A program made the translations under genes and the position numbers. 64,000 nucleotides of DNA from SIG480 sp045636865 (lineage in GTDB: Bacteria > Bacillota > Clostridia > Oscillospirales > JAAYXM01). Within the stretch, counting starts at the first letter, position 1. Each line of letters opens with the position of its first letter. Below are positions 32,974 to 42,090 of this stretch, piece after piece. Below the pieces are notes generated by a model. The model did not search any database and was not told where the DNA came from. It saw only the letters and a list, made by a program, of their open reading frames with translations. Location: contig JAZTYJ010000013.1 of NCBI GenBank assembly GCA_045636865.1, positions 1 through 64,000 of the forward strand, in the 5' to 3' direction.

Positions 32974-33363
32974 TTAGTCTTCTTTTTTGTTCGCTTTTGA
33001 TTTTTTTATATAACCCTCAACTCTGTCCATAACATTCGGAACAAGTTCTACAAGTCGGTCAACCGTTGTGCTTGCAGCCTGCGCCATAGGAAGAATTCTA
33101 ACGTTTCCGTCTTTGACTATGAGAAATGCTTCCGGTGAAACGCTGACACCTGCACCGGCGCCGCCGCCGAAGTTTACGCCTTCTTTTTTGCTGTCAAAGT
33201 CCGATCCGCCTGAAGCAAAACCGAAAGAAACCTTTGAAATCGGAATAATTGTTGTTCCGTCGGGTGTTGTAATCTGATCTCCGATTATGGTGTTTACATC
33301 AACCATACTGCGGAGCTTTTCCATTGTTGTTTTCATAATTTCGTTAAGTGCATGTTCTGCCAT
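32974..33363 (-). CDS. ytfJ: GerW family sporulation protein YtfJ
   Basis: 129-residue spore protein, related to GerW of Bacillus, needed for normal germinability. Family blocks are readable: LNEIMKTTMEKLRSMVDVNT, IIPISKVSFGFASGG and the glycine-rich FGGGAGAGVSVSPEAFLIV. The acidic/basic tail KKSKANKKED follows a short amphipathic segment. The ATG lies 3 nt after the DUF2953 stop, so translation is coupled. The position behind scpA-scpB-DUF2953 is a typical Clostridia arrangement. Confidence 0.94.
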   Translation of the reverse strand: MAEHALNEIMKTTMEKLRSMVDVNTIIGDQITTPDGTTIIPISKVSFGFASGGSDFDSKKEGVNFGGGAGAGVSVSPEAFLIVKDGNVRILPMAQAASTTVDRLVELVPNVMDRVEGYIKKSKANKKED

Positions 33364-33366
33364 TTT

Positions 33367-33906
33367 TTAAGCCATCTCTCTTTCTTTTATATATTTAATC
33401 AAAAAATAAACTGCTAAAAATATAAGTTTGAAAATCGGTATTGAAATATCGGTTTCAAGATATATTGAACTTTCATTGCTTTCAAAGTCCGCAACAACAG
33501 ATATGCTTTTTCTTTTTATCCGCAAATTATTCTCAAGAAATGGCAGAATAGTTGAAACACCCGCACACGCACCGCCATACATTATAGCCGTCTGACAGGC
33601 ATCGCCGCCTGCAAGGCGAATATCAGCCAGAATACGGTTGAATGAAAGCATTCTGATAAGTTTGCCGAGCATTTTTAAAATCGGCGAAATAAGGCTTTTA
33701 AACGTCTCCAAACTGCCACCTGACTTTTCGGTTGTATCCTCTGCCGCTGAAACAGTTTCTTTTTTATCTTTTGTTTTTGGAAATCTGTATTTATAAAAAA
33801 GAACTCTTACAAACCCAGAAAACTTCTTTTTATCAAATTTAAGACATACGTGAACGGGAATCAGTAAAATCAGTATTACCGCTAAAATTATCAACAATGA
33901 AGCCAT
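33367..33906 (-). CDS. DUF2953 domain protein
   Basis: 179 residues. An N-terminal membrane helix (ASLLIILAVILILLIPVHVC) and a C-terminal hydrophobic segment (IPIFKLIFLAVYFLIKYI) bracket a soluble domain with YGGACAGVSTILPFL. The architecture and position between scpB and gerW/ytfJ match DUF2953 (YtfI-like), a sporulation-linked family without known activity. ATG 33906 follows AAAGGA; a longer in-frame ORF would begin inside scpB. Confidence 0.8.
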   Translation of the reverse strand: MASLLIILAVILILLIPVHVCLKFDKKKFSGFVRVLFYKYRFPKTKDKKETVSAAEDTTEKSGGSLETFKSLISPILKMLGKLIRMLSFNRILADIRLAGGDACQTAIMYGGACAGVSTILPFLENNLRIKRKSISVVADFESNESSIYLETDISIPIFKLIFLAVYFLIKYIKEREMA

Positions 33907-33919
33907 AGAAAATAATCCT

Positions 33920-34495
33920 TTAGTTGGTCTCATCTGCCACTTCAGGCATCTCGCTGAAGGAAACCTGTCCGTCTTCCGTGTCTGCAAACTCAGGAAGCTC
34001 CGGAAGGTCATTTAGCGATTCAAGTCCAAAAACACGCAAAAAGTTTTTTGTCGTTCTGTATAAGATAGGTTTTCCCGGAACATCAAGCCGGCCCGACTCT
34101 TTTATGAGTTCTTTCTCAACAAGAGAAGTGATTGAATATGAACAGTCAACACCTCTCACCTGCTCAACATATGCTCTCGTAACCGGCTGACGGTACGCAA
34201 TGACTGAAAGAACTTCCAGAAGTGGCGGAGAAAGTCGCGGAGCGCGTTTTGTCTCCAAAGCTTTTCTGACGTAGTCTGCGTGCATTGGAGATGAGCACAT
34301 CTGATATGAATTATCGAGCTTCACTATACGGAGACCGCGCTGGTCAAAGTCATAATCGTCGCGAAGTTTTGTAATTATTTTTTCAAGTGATTCTTCATCT
34401 ACTTCAAGAATTTCAGAAAGTCGCGAAAGCTCAACAGGATCCCCCGCAGCAAAGAGGATAGCCTCTACTGCGCTTTCTATTTTTGCTATTTCCAT
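33920..34495 (-). CDS. scpB: Segregation and condensation protein B
   Basis: Winged-helix kleisin partner of the Smc condensin. 191 residues with the family opening VEAILFAAGDPVELSRLSEI and the conserved second winged-helix core LSVIAYRQPVTRAYVEQVRG and VEKELIKESGRLDVPGKPIL. An acidic C-terminal tail follows. It comes 12 nt after scpA, as is standard; Smc itself is not in the window. Confidence 0.96.
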   Translation of the reverse strand: MEIAKIESAVEAILFAAGDPVELSRLSEILEVDEESLEKIITKLRDDYDFDQRGLRIVKLDNSYQMCSSPMHADYVRKALETKRAPRLSPPLLEVLSVIAYRQPVTRAYVEQVRGVDCSYSITSLVEKELIKESGRLDVPGKPILYRTTKNFLRVFGLESLNDLPELPEFADTEDGQVSFSEMPEVADETN

Positions 34496-34507
34496 AAAAA
34501 CATCCCT

Positions 34508-35233
34508 TTATACATTTTCTTTTTCTTCGGGCAAGAAGGATATATCTTTAGTATCGTTTTCTATACTGATTCTGTTTGTCTTGCAAAGCTCTAAAACCGC
34601 GAGGAACGTTGCAACAAGCTCCGATCTTGATTTGACGGAATCAAAAAGTTCCATAAATCTAACCTTCTTTTTTGTAAGAAGACTGTTTAAGATAAATGCA
34701 ACTTTTTTACCGACGGAGTAAACTTCCCTTCCGACTATACCCACAAAGTTCGTGATTTTGGGCGGAATCTTGCTCTCGGCACGCTCAAGCATATCTAAAA
34801 TTGCCAAACGAAGATCCATCCTGTCGTGTGAGTATTTATATGTCTTATCAGGCGTGATTGACTCCGGTTGCTTTGTATACATATCAAAACCGACTTCGGC
34901 CTTCTGGTTAAGCTTTCCGCTTACTTCTTTGATGCGCTGATACTCAAGAAGCATCTCAACAAGCTGCAATCGAGGATCTTCTTCGTCGTCAATGTCTTCG
35001 TATTTCGGAAGAAGCATCTTTGACTTGATATAGAGAAGATGGGCAGACATTGCAACAAAGTCACATGTAACCTCAAGGTTTCTCTCTTGCATTTCAGAAA
35101 GAGCCTTGTTATACTGCTCAAGTATTTCGATAATCGGAATATCATAGATGTTTATTTTGTTTTTTGAAATAAGGTGTAACAACAAATCAAGAGGACCGTC
35201 AAAACCCTCGAGATGATATGTAATTTCTGCCAT
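34508..35233 (-). CDS. scpA: Segregation and condensation protein A
   Basis: Kleisin subunit that bridges the Smc heads. The 241-residue protein starts ITYHLEGFDGPLDLLLHLI, the diagnostic ScpA motif, and carries KINIYDIPIIEILEQYNKAL and AAHLL-type helices (FVAMSAHLLYIKSKMLLP). The C-terminal winged helix includes FMELFDSVKSRSELVATFLA. It is second in the minus-strand operon after the site-2 protease, with AAAGGAA upstream of the ATG. Confidence 0.96.
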   Translation of the reverse strand: MAEITYHLEGFDGPLDLLLHLISKNKINIYDIPIIEILEQYNKALSEMQERNLEVTCDFVAMSAHLLYIKSKMLLPKYEDIDDEEDPRLQLVEMLLEYQRIKEVSGKLNQKAEVGFDMYTKQPESITPDKTYKYSHDRMDLRLAILDMLERAESKIPPKITNFVGIVGREVYSVGKKVAFILNSLLTKKKVRFMELFDSVKSRSELVATFLAVLELCKTNRISIENDTKDISFLPEEKENV

Positions 35234-35246
35234 CTCAAACTTCCTT

Positions 35247-35915
35247 TTATAAAATTATACAACTAACAAGCTGGTTGAGTGTTATATATAACCACTCTCG
35301 TGCCCCTGTGAGCAGATTATTAAAAAACGTGAGATTAATAAGCACAAGTAAAATCAACATTCCATACCGTTCGAATTTAAGAATAAATCCAAATGCACGG
35401 GCAGGAAGAAGTGAAAACAGAATTTTTGAACCATCAAGCGGCGGAACGGGAATTATATTGAATATCGCAAGACCGATATTGAGAACTGCAAAACAAAGCA
35501 AAAACTCGCACACTATAATTTGTGTGTATATCCATACCGTTGTTTGCGGAGAAAATACGCTTGCCAATAATCGGAACAGCAAAAGCGAAACAAATGCCAT
35601 AATCACATTTGACAAAGGTCCGGCTATTGAAACAAAAACTATGCCGAGCTTCTTGTTTTTGAAATAATACGGATTTACGGGAACCGGCTTTGCCCAGCCA
35701 AATCCGAAGAAAATCATGGACAGAAGACCTACTATATCAAGGTGTCTTACGGGATTTAAAGAAAGTCTTCCCTTTTCCTTTGCAGTTCTGTCGCCGAGAA
35801 GAAATGCGATATATCCGTGCGATACTTCGTGAAAAATTATTGCAAGAAGTGCCGCCGGGATAATAAGAAAATTAAATCCGCTAAACAGCGACATTATTCT
35901 TTCAAGAATACCCAA
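35247..35915 (-). CDS. Site-2 protease family (M50) membrane metalloprotease, TTG start
   Basis: Intramembrane zinc metalloprotease of 222 residues. The metal-binding HExxH is HEVSHGYIAFLLGD near residue 29, and the second ligand is in PPLDGSKILFSLLP. Five or six hydrophobic helices are visible. This is the short, PDZ-less S2P-like group that is regularly next to scpAB in Firmicutes. Its substrate is unknown; SpoIVFB-like sigma-factor processing is only a possibility. The TTG at 35915 is chosen because TTGGAGG stands 8 nt upstream; ATG 35894 lacks a ribosome site. Confidence 0.88.
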   Translation of the reverse strand: MGILERIMSLFSGFNFLIIPAALLAIIFHEVSHGYIAFLLGDRTAKEKGRLSLNPVRHLDIVGLLSMIFFGFGWAKPVPVNPYYFKNKKLGIVFVSIAGPLSNVIMAFVSLLLFRLLASVFSPQTTVWIYTQIIVCEFLLCFAVLNIGLAIFNIIPVPPLDGSKILFSLLPARAFGFILKFERYGMLILLVLINLTFFNNLLTGAREWLYITLNQLVSCIIL

Positions 35916-35957
35916 TTAAAAAGCCTCCAAAATATGTTTCTCAAAACTGAATGAAAC

Positions 35958-36797
35958 TTACTTAAAGTAACTCTCAAGCATAAGGAGCGAATCGAGACCA
36001 TGCTTAAAGAAGCTCGTAAGTCCCGCGTCATCATAAGGATAATGAACTTCTAATGTGAAATCGCCTGAATAGCCGCATTTGTACAACGCCGGCATTATGT
36101 TTTTCCAGTCAGCATACCCGAACGTCGGAATATTGTGGTCATCATTAAACTTATAATTGTTTGCCATGTGAACCATTCTGATTTTGTCACCCAGAATTTC
36201 AAAAGCCTTTTCCTGTCTGAATGCCATAAGGTTTGCGTGTCCGAAATCCCAGCATATTCCAACCTTGTCCGACTTGAAGCTTTCAACCAAAAAGTTCAGT
36301 TCATCATAGTCTGCGGAGAAAAAAGTGTGTTGCGGACAATCCGGAAATATCGGAATGTTTTCCACAGCAATACCCACACCGAGCTTTTCGGCCTCCTCGA
36401 GATATATACTGATTTCCCTTATATTATCGCGGATAGATGCATCTGAATCAAAACCGTTGACAAACGATGTTCTCGGGTGGTATGCTCCCCACTTGCAACC
36501 AAGAATTTTCATAGCCTTTAAGGAGTTCAGAGTTGCCCTTTTTACATTTTCATCAATAATTTCAGACGATTTGAAAATATCATGGCACGGAAGATGAACC
36601 TGGATACAATCAAGTCCGTTTGCATCAAGGCGCTCTTTGATTTTATATGCTTGTCCTTCCCAGTTTTCATCGGACATAAATGAAGGGGCAGACGATGTCA
36701 GGTCAATGTCGCATCCGTCAAGACCTGCCTCTTTTACGCATTTATAATATCTGTCATCAAACAGACCGCCGTTGTTTATGTTTACGCCTTTTCTCAT
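35958..36797 (-). CDS. Sugar phosphate isomerase/epimerase (xylose isomerase-like TIM barrel)
   Basis: 279 residues. Metal-ligand motifs of the PF01261 superfamily are readable: GIAVENIPIF (Glu), GICWDFGHANLM (Asp and His), VHMANNYKFNDDHNIP and the terminal DFTLEVHYP glutamate. IQVHLPCHDI and WGAYHPRTSF fit the first half of the barrel. Its substrate is unknown; hydroxypyruvate isomerase, myo-inosose isomerase and related activities share this pattern. The start ATG 36797 has AAAGG 11 nt upstream. It is a single gene, oriented like the scp operon and 42 nt before it, and might be transcribed with it. Confidence 0.85.
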   Translation of the reverse strand: MRKGVNINNGGLFDDRYYKCVKEAGLDGCDIDLTSSAPSFMSDENWEGQAYKIKERLDANGLDCIQVHLPCHDIFKSSEIIDENVKRATLNSLKAMKILGCKWGAYHPRTSFVNGFDSDASIRDNIREISIYLEEAEKLGVGIAVENIPIFPDCPQHTFFSADYDELNFLVESFKSDKVGICWDFGHANLMAFRQEKAFEILGDKIRMVHMANNYKFNDDHNIPTFGYADWKNIMPALYKCGYSGDFTLEVHYPYDDAGLTSFFKHGLDSLLMLESYFK

Positions 36798-36878
36798 TGC
36801 TGTAATGCCTTTCTGGAAGTGTTTTAACAAAAATACAAAAATATTATATCAAATTTCATACAAAAAAACAAGTGAGAT

Positions 36879-37136
36879 TTACTTTTTAAGGATGCCTGCA
36901 ATCACTATAAACAGATAAAGCACACACAATGCTATTGCGCCGATACAAATATACTTAAAAATCTTTTTTCCTTTATCTCCGTATTTTTCGCAAATCAACT
37001 GGCACGGTGCAAGAAGCAAAAAGAGAATTATCTGAAAAAGATAATGTTTGAATTCCCTGTTTGTAAAAAAGTTGGAAATTGCCGCCAAAATCCAGATTCC
37101 GGCGAAAATAAACCAGTTATACCATTTGTTTTTCAT
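36879..37136 (-). CDS. Small hypothetical membrane protein
   Basis: 85 residues with three hydrophobic helices (about 8-21, 32-49 and 64-83) separated by basic loops such as CEKYGDKGKKIFKY. I do not recognise a family. A good AAAGGAT ribosome site precedes the ATG and codon use looks coding, so it is probably real. No partner gene suggests a function. Confidence 0.55.
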   Translation of the reverse strand: MKNKWYNWFIFAGIWILAAISNFFTNREFKHYLFQIILFLLLAPCQLICEKYGDKGKKIFKYICIGAIALCVLYLFIVIAGILKK

Positions 37137-37246
37137 TTGAACAACATCCTTTCGTTGTACTTAATTAATTATATCACATCTGCAAACCGAAAGTAAACAC
37201 ATCTGATCTTGCGGGTTAAAACTTGTACCTAAAACACACATATTTC

Positions 37247-37275
37247 TTGTAAAAAGCGAAGTGAAATGATATAAT
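37247..37275 (+). promoter_or_regulatory. Sigma-A promoter for the flavin reductase gene
   Basis: TTGTAA at 37247-37252 and TATAAT at 37270-37275 with a 17-nt spacer in the divergent 151-bp gap. Confidence 0.7.
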
Positions 37276-37305
37276 GTTTATAACATTTTGAAAGGTGTGA
37301 AGATT

Positions 37306-37812
37306 GTGGCTTTTAAATCAGTTAATCCCGAAAGTCTTTCGGATAATATGTTCCGTCTTATCGCGAAGGATTGGACTTTGATTACTGCAGGAAACAAAGA
37401 AAAATACAATATGATGACGGCAAACTGGCTTGGAGTCGGTTTTCTGTGGATGAAAAATGTTGCTTTTCTTTTTATCCGCCCAAGCCGTTATACTTATGAG
37501 TTTACGGAACGCGAAGATACGTTGTCACTCAATTTCTTTGATGACTCATACCGCGAGATTCTTAACGTATGCGGCAGAAAAAGCGGGCGCGATATTGACA
37601 AAATGAACGACGTTGCACTTACTCCTGTCGAACTCTCGGACGGCACGGTCGGGTTTGAAGAATCAAGACTCATTTTAAACTGCAAAAAGATGTGCACAGC
37701 CGATATGGAAACTTTTGATTTTATTGATAAATCAGTCCTTAAGAACTATGCAGACGGCGACTATCACAAGCTCTACATCTGCGAAATCACCGAAGCACTT
37801 ATAAAAGAATAA
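37306..37812 (+). CDS. Flavin reductase-like FMN-binding protein, GTG start
   Basis: 168 residues of the flavin reductase/split-barrel FMN-binding family. Typical elements are DWTLITAGNKEKYNMMTANW (entry strand with the Met-Thr-Ala pattern), GFLWMKNVAFLFIRPSRYTY and LSLNFFDDSYREILNVCGRKSGRDIDK. Such proteins reduce FMN/FAD or use bound FMN for electron transfer in anaerobes. The GTG at 37306 has AAAGGTG 8 nt upstream; a TTG at 37288 would overlap that site. Single gene with its own promoter and terminator. Confidence 0.82.
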   Translation: MAFKSVNPESLSDNMFRLIAKDWTLITAGNKEKYNMMTANWLGVGFLWMKNVAFLFIRPSRYTYEFTEREDTLSLNFFDDSYREILNVCGRKSGRDIDKMNDVALTPVELSDGTVGFEESRLILNCKKMCTADMETFDFIDKSVLKNYADGDYHKLYICEITEALIKE

Positions 37813-37850
37813 AAAATAAGCGATGAGAAAATCTCATCGCTTATTTTTTA
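37811..37850. terminator. Bidirectional terminator, flavin reductase/glycosidase-like genes
   Basis: AAAAAATAAGCGATGAGA and its complement surround an AAA loop: an 18-pair symmetric hairpin with A- and T-runs for both convergent genes. Confidence 0.93.
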
Positions 37851-40346
37851 ATTATTTAAAAGATACTCGCATTGAACAATTTTTTCACAGAGATTTGCCC
37901 GTGTTACGTAATAATGGTTGGCAGCTTCGTACCCTACAGCCGCATTTTTTAACATTATTTTGTATGCTTTAATTGCAAGCTCTTTTTCTGATTTTATAAT
38001 TTCGTTTATACAGGCTCTGTCTGCAGCTCCGTCGCGTTGCAGATAATATCTTATCTGATTGTGAGAGGATTTGAACAGCGTGTAGTTATATATTGCCATA
38101 TCCTTAAATTCACAATCCGGCAACTCTTTTATCACTTCAAGTCCTTTTTCCCATTCATCGCAGATGAGTCCATACTGCTTTTCCAGAACCTCGGGAGGAT
38201 ACAAATAGTCTTCATCTTCCGGGTTGCTTACAGATTTACCTCTCCATGTGCCATACAGATCGTCATACGGAAAACACGTCATAGTGCCGGACATTCCCGA
38301 TGGTTTTGGATAAAACAAATTTGCAGCTCCGGCATTTGACGGACCGCAATATATATGCATAGTGTTAAAAGGATACGCCGAAAAACCTTTGCAAAAATGA
38401 CTTACCGCAGATTTTATGACATTTGCATACTCACCGTATGTACGACCGAGAATTTCATCATACGCATCCGTATCAGACATTTCATCTTCAAAAAAGTATG
38501 ACGATGCCATTTTGATATTGTCAGAAATGTAACCACCAAGGGTCCAAGCAAGCATAATATGTTCGATTCCCTCGTCGACAAGATTTTTCATATGAGCAAT
38601 TACATTATCATATACAGGTATAAATGGCGCAGATGAATTTTCCCATGAGTTGTTTATTTGAATTTTTGCAGCTGTTTCAAGACCATTTTCTTTTGCAATC
38701 TTCCATTGTTTTCTTGCAACGTCTCCCGGCCCTATTATCGAAAGTGAATAGTCAAGTATCTTATCCTTCACTCCTCCACGTTCAAAAGGCATTTCAGTTT
38801 CACTTACCTGAAGGACAATAGCTTCTTTCGGAAGCTTTCTTATAAGATTTTCAGCCTCGTCTTCTCCTAATGTGTACCCAAGCGACCATGCATAATAGAA
38901 AAACTTTGCCGAGGGGTTGATTTCTGAAATAGCATTAGTCATTGTTCTCACAAGATTTGCCGTAACGTCGGAAGCAGAAAGCTTTTCGCAAACCTTACAA
39001 GCTCTGTCAGCTGGTGTGTGTGCCATACCGGCTGAATGACATGTAACATTGTTTTCCGATTGCGTGATATTTAAAAATCCTCCGAGAAGAGGTGCCCCCT
39101 TGCATACCGTTTGAAGTGCGTTTCTAAGGTACTCATGAGTAACAGGATTCGATGAACACAGACAAGCAAAATCTTCTCCCAGAACAGCTCCCTGCAGATT
39201 AGGATGCTTCTCAAAGAATGAGAGAGGAAGAGGTCGTGGTTCGTTTATGTACATATAGATCTTGATACCGTAGCGAGCCGCGCGTTTTGTGAGTTCGTCA
39301 AGTCTCTTCAAGCGTTCTTTCCATCCATCTGACTGCTTTTCATCAAAAGGATATGGAGCAAGCTTATAGAGCACACCCTGAATCCACACTCCGCTAATCC
39401 CACACCTTGCATATCCTTCAAGAAGTTCATCGGGAAACGAAATTTCGGATGGTTCATCAAGAACATCAGCATAAAGTCCGCAGAAAGAGTATATAAACCT
39501 GGTTTTTATCCTCGTTTTACGCTTGTAACATCTTTTCTCAAACGTAAACGTACCAACACTTTCGACAAGATCGCAAAGCAGATGAAGTGCGCGAAGAACA
39601 CCAAGTTCCGATCCTGCATCAATCCTTATGCATTCATCTCCTATATCAAGCTCGTGGTATTCTTCATCTTCTGTTTTGATGTCAAGTGAAATTGTAATTT
39701 TCTTATCTGAGGACGTTTTAAATTCCACTCCGTGCTTTTTTGCAAAAGCTTTGAAATCATCAACAAAAACATCAATTTCCGCACAAGTATACTCAACGCT
39801 CCAGCTCGAGTCTACTACAACTTCCTTCGTCTTTTTTGCGACAATCGGAGAATAATGACTCGTAAAAAAGTCAAAAGGTTCAGCAACGTCAAATTTATCA
39901 AGCGAGCGTATATCACGTTCAACCGTTTTTCTGATTTTCTCCGTTTCATATTTTTCAGATTCGGTCAATTCTCTGTATAAAACCGGAGGACAATCACATT
40001 TCTCACCAAGCTTTACGCCTAAAAAATCATCCTCTTTCAAACAAAAAGAAAGTCGTGCGCGATCCCAATCAAGCAACGTATAGATCTGCTCATACGGAAG
40101 AAGATTCCAGACCGCCTTGATAATTGAAATATATCCTCTTGTGCTCCATTTTTCGAGGTTTTTTTGCGGAGTAAGCCCCATTTCATATGCAACTTTCTCT
40201 ACATTGGCGGCAGTTGTCTCAAGAACCTTTGCAAGTTTGCTGCAAGGCACCATTTCCCACAGGCGAAAAACAAGTGCCTGATGAGAAGTTGGAAAATGTG
40301 AAATTTCAAGAGTCTTTCCTTTTGTCGGAGTTATCAAAAAATCCAT
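37848..40346 (-). CDS. Large glycoside-hydrolase-like protein with HTH-like N-terminus
   Basis: 832 residues without a signal peptide, hence probably cytosolic. Residues about 20-60 (ALVFRLWEMVPCSKLAKVLE then TTAANVEKVAYEMGL) look like a helix-turn-helix. Residues about 190-270 resemble the small alpha/beta domain preceding the barrel in GH20/GH84-like hexosaminidases (RIDAGSELGVLRALHLLCDL). From about 280 a TIM-barrel-like region follows, with GISGVWIQGVLYKLAPYPF, YGIKIYMYINEPRPLPLSFF, a Cys pair (ACKVCEKL), FFYYAWSLGY and IMLAWTLGGYISDN. A helical C-terminal domain ends the protein. It probably acts on a glycoside, but I cannot assign a numbered family, catalytic residues or substrate. ATG 40346 has AAAGGAAG; an upstream ATG adds 7 residues. 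Confidence 0.65.
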   Translation of the reverse strand: MDFLITPTKGKTLEISHFPTSHQALVFRLWEMVPCSKLAKVLETTAANVEKVAYEMGLTPQKNLEKWSTRGYISIIKAVWNLLPYEQIYTLLDWDRARLSFCLKEDDFLGVKLGEKCDCPPVLYRELTESEKYETEKIRKTVERDIRSLDKFDVAEPFDFFTSHYSPIVAKKTKEVVVDSSWSVEYTCAEIDVFVDDFKAFAKKHGVEFKTSSDKKITISLDIKTEDEEYHELDIGDECIRIDAGSELGVLRALHLLCDLVESVGTFTFEKRCYKRKTRIKTRFIYSFCGLYADVLDEPSEISFPDELLEGYARCGISGVWIQGVLYKLAPYPFDEKQSDGWKERLKRLDELTKRAARYGIKIYMYINEPRPLPLSFFEKHPNLQGAVLGEDFACLCSSNPVTHEYLRNALQTVCKGAPLLGGFLNITQSENNVTCHSAGMAHTPADRACKVCEKLSASDVTANLVRTMTNAISEINPSAKFFYYAWSLGYTLGEDEAENLIRKLPKEAIVLQVSETEMPFERGGVKDKILDYSLSIIGPGDVARKQWKIAKENGLETAAKIQINNSWENSSAPFIPVYDNVIAHMKNLVDEGIEHIMLAWTLGGYISDNIKMASSYFFEDEMSDTDAYDEILGRTYGEYANVIKSAVSHFCKGFSAYPFNTMHIYCGPSNAGAANLFYPKPSGMSGTMTCFPYDDLYGTWRGKSVSNPEDEDYLYPPEVLEKQYGLICDEWEKGLEVIKELPDCEFKDMAIYNYTLFKSSHNQIRYYLQRDGAADRACINEIIKSEKELAIKAYKIMLKNAAVGYEAANHYYVTRANLCEKIVQCEYLLNN

Positions 40347-40377
40347 AGATTTCTTCCTTTCGTGCATTACTTTCTTT

Positions 40378-40406
40378 AGTATAGCATCAAGAAAGTATTT
40401 TGTCTA
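40378..40406 (-). promoter_or_regulatory. Promoter for the glycosidase-like gene
   Basis: Minus strand TAGACA (40401-40406) and TATACT (40378-40383), spacer 17 nt, just downstream of the spoIVA terminator. Confidence 0.55.
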
Positions 40407-40415
40407 TAATAAAAG

Positions 40416-40442
40416 AACCGTTCCATTTTGTGAAACGGTTCC
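40416..40442 (-). terminator. Terminator of spoIVA
   Basis: Minus strand GAACCGTTTC and its partner GGAACGGTTC with a short loop, then TTTTATT. Confidence 0.85.
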
Positions 40443-40449
40443 ATGATAT

Positions 40450-41922
40450 CTACAATATGATGCATATAAGTCCCGAACAGGTTTCGTTTGTAACACGCTC
40501 TATCGTCTCTTTGAGCTTCATTCTTGCATCCTGAGGCATCTTATGAAGCTTGTTATGAAGCCCCTCATTTACAAGGTCATAGAGTGACTTTCCGAAGATG
40601 TTTGATTCCCATATTTTCTCCGGCGCATCCTCAAACTCACGGAGCATACATACAACAAGCTCTTCTGACTGTTTCTCGCTGCCGACTATCGGTGCGACCT
40701 CTGTGGTTATGTCAGCTCTTATGAGGTGGATGGACGGAGCACTCGCCTTTAATCGGACACCGTAGCGTCCTCCCTGCTTTACAATTTCGGGCTCTTCGAG
40801 AGTCAACTCACCTGTGTCCGGCATAACAATTCCGTATCCCGTTTCACGTACCTGCGAAAGCGCATCAGAGACTTTTTCGTATTCGGAGTTTACTTTTGAA
40901 AGTGTCTCGAGAAGCGGCAGAAGGTCTCCGTCGTCATTAATTTCAAATCCGGTTTGCTTCGAGAGAATTTCGTAGAAGAATTTTTGCGGAATTTCCGCCT
41001 TTGTTTCGATTTCTCCCGTTCCGAGATTTATTGAAGATATCAGCACATCGTTAAGAAGTCTGCATTCCTTTAATTCTTCTGAAAATGCGCTTATATCTCG
41101 AATTCGCTCAAGTTTTTCCGCACTATCCGATACAGCCTTATAGATTTCAGTCTTTATCGGGTGCGCGTGCGGCAAGGCATCAACCCATGACGGAAGATAA
41201 ATATCAACCTTTGAAAGCGGAAATTCATACAGAACACCCTTGATTACATTTCTGATTTCAGGCTCATCTGCAGTCTGGCAATTCATAGCAATACAGGTAA
41301 CATCATATTTTTCACTGATCTCACCACAAAGTATTTTCGCCGCTTCACTGCTCGGGTTTGCGGAGTTTAAAATGACTATAAACGGTTTTCCGATTTCTAA
41401 AAGCTCGTTGATTACGCGTTCTTCAGCTTCAACATATTCGCTTCGCGGGATGTCTGTAACGCTTCCGTCTGTTGTAACAACAAGCCCTATTGTAGAATGC
41501 TCGGAAATCACCTTTTTTGTGCCTATTTCCGCAGCCTCCGTCATGGGAATTTCGTGGTCAATCCACGGAGTTGAAACCATTCTGGGCGATCCGTCCTCCA
41601 TAACGCCTATTGCGCCGTTTACCATATAACCGACGCAGTCTATCATCCTGACATTGAATTTTGACTTTCCGTCAAGCGAAATATTCACAGCCTCTTCGGG
41701 AACAAACTTCGGTTCAGCGGTCATTATTGTTTTTCCCGATCCGCTTTGCGGAAGCTCATCCTGTGCGCGCTCTTTGCTGTAAATATTACCGATATTGGGA
41801 ATAACCAAGGTTTCCATAAATCTCTTTATAAAAGTTGATTTTCCCGTTCTCACAGGGCCTACAACACCTATGTATATATCGCCTTGTGTACGTCTGGATA
41901 TATCTTTGTAGATATTGTCCAC
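40450..41922 (-). CDS. spoIVA: Stage IV sporulation protein A
   Basis: Coat morphogenetic ATPase that polymerises on the forespore surface and is the base of the spore coat. The 490-residue length matches Bacillus SpoIVA (492). The N-terminal NTPase has Walker A GVVGPVRTGKSTFIKRF (about residues 20-36), DCVGYMVNG-type Walker B context and TDGSVTDIPRSEY. The C-terminal assembly region ends with TNETCSGLICIIL, the strongly conserved membrane-anchoring tail. Single gene, normally under sigma-E; I could not pick a clear sigma-E promoter. AGGAGGAA lies before the ATG. It is the strongest proof of endospore formation in the window. Confidence 0.97.
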   Translation of the reverse strand: MDNIYKDISRRTQGDIYIGVVGPVRTGKSTFIKRFMETLVIPNIGNIYSKERAQDELPQSGSGKTIMTAEPKFVPEEAVNISLDGKSKFNVRMIDCVGYMVNGAIGVMEDGSPRMVSTPWIDHEIPMTEAAEIGTKKVISEHSTIGLVVTTDGSVTDIPRSEYVEAEERVINELLEIGKPFIVILNSANPSSEAAKILCGEISEKYDVTCIAMNCQTADEPEIRNVIKGVLYEFPLSKVDIYLPSWVDALPHAHPIKTEIYKAVSDSAEKLERIRDISAFSEELKECRLLNDVLISSINLGTGEIETKAEIPQKFFYEILSKQTGFEINDDGDLLPLLETLSKVNSEYEKVSDALSQVRETGYGIVMPDTGELTLEEPEIVKQGGRYGVRLKASAPSIHLIRADITTEVAPIVGSEKQSEELVVCMLREFEDAPEKIWESNIFGKSLYDLVNEGLHNKLHKMPQDARMKLKETIERVTNETCSGLICIIL

Positions 41923-42090
41923 GAAACATTCCTCCTTGTTTTTCGTTTATTACTGCCAATAAATTATATTTGAGGAATGTCCGAATTATGCAGAGAAATA
42001 TTCATCCTGTTTTTTCCAAATTTTTTTGTGTTTTTGTATTGATTTATTTTCGATAAAGCGGTATTCTATAAGTAAAGGAGCGTGAACACT

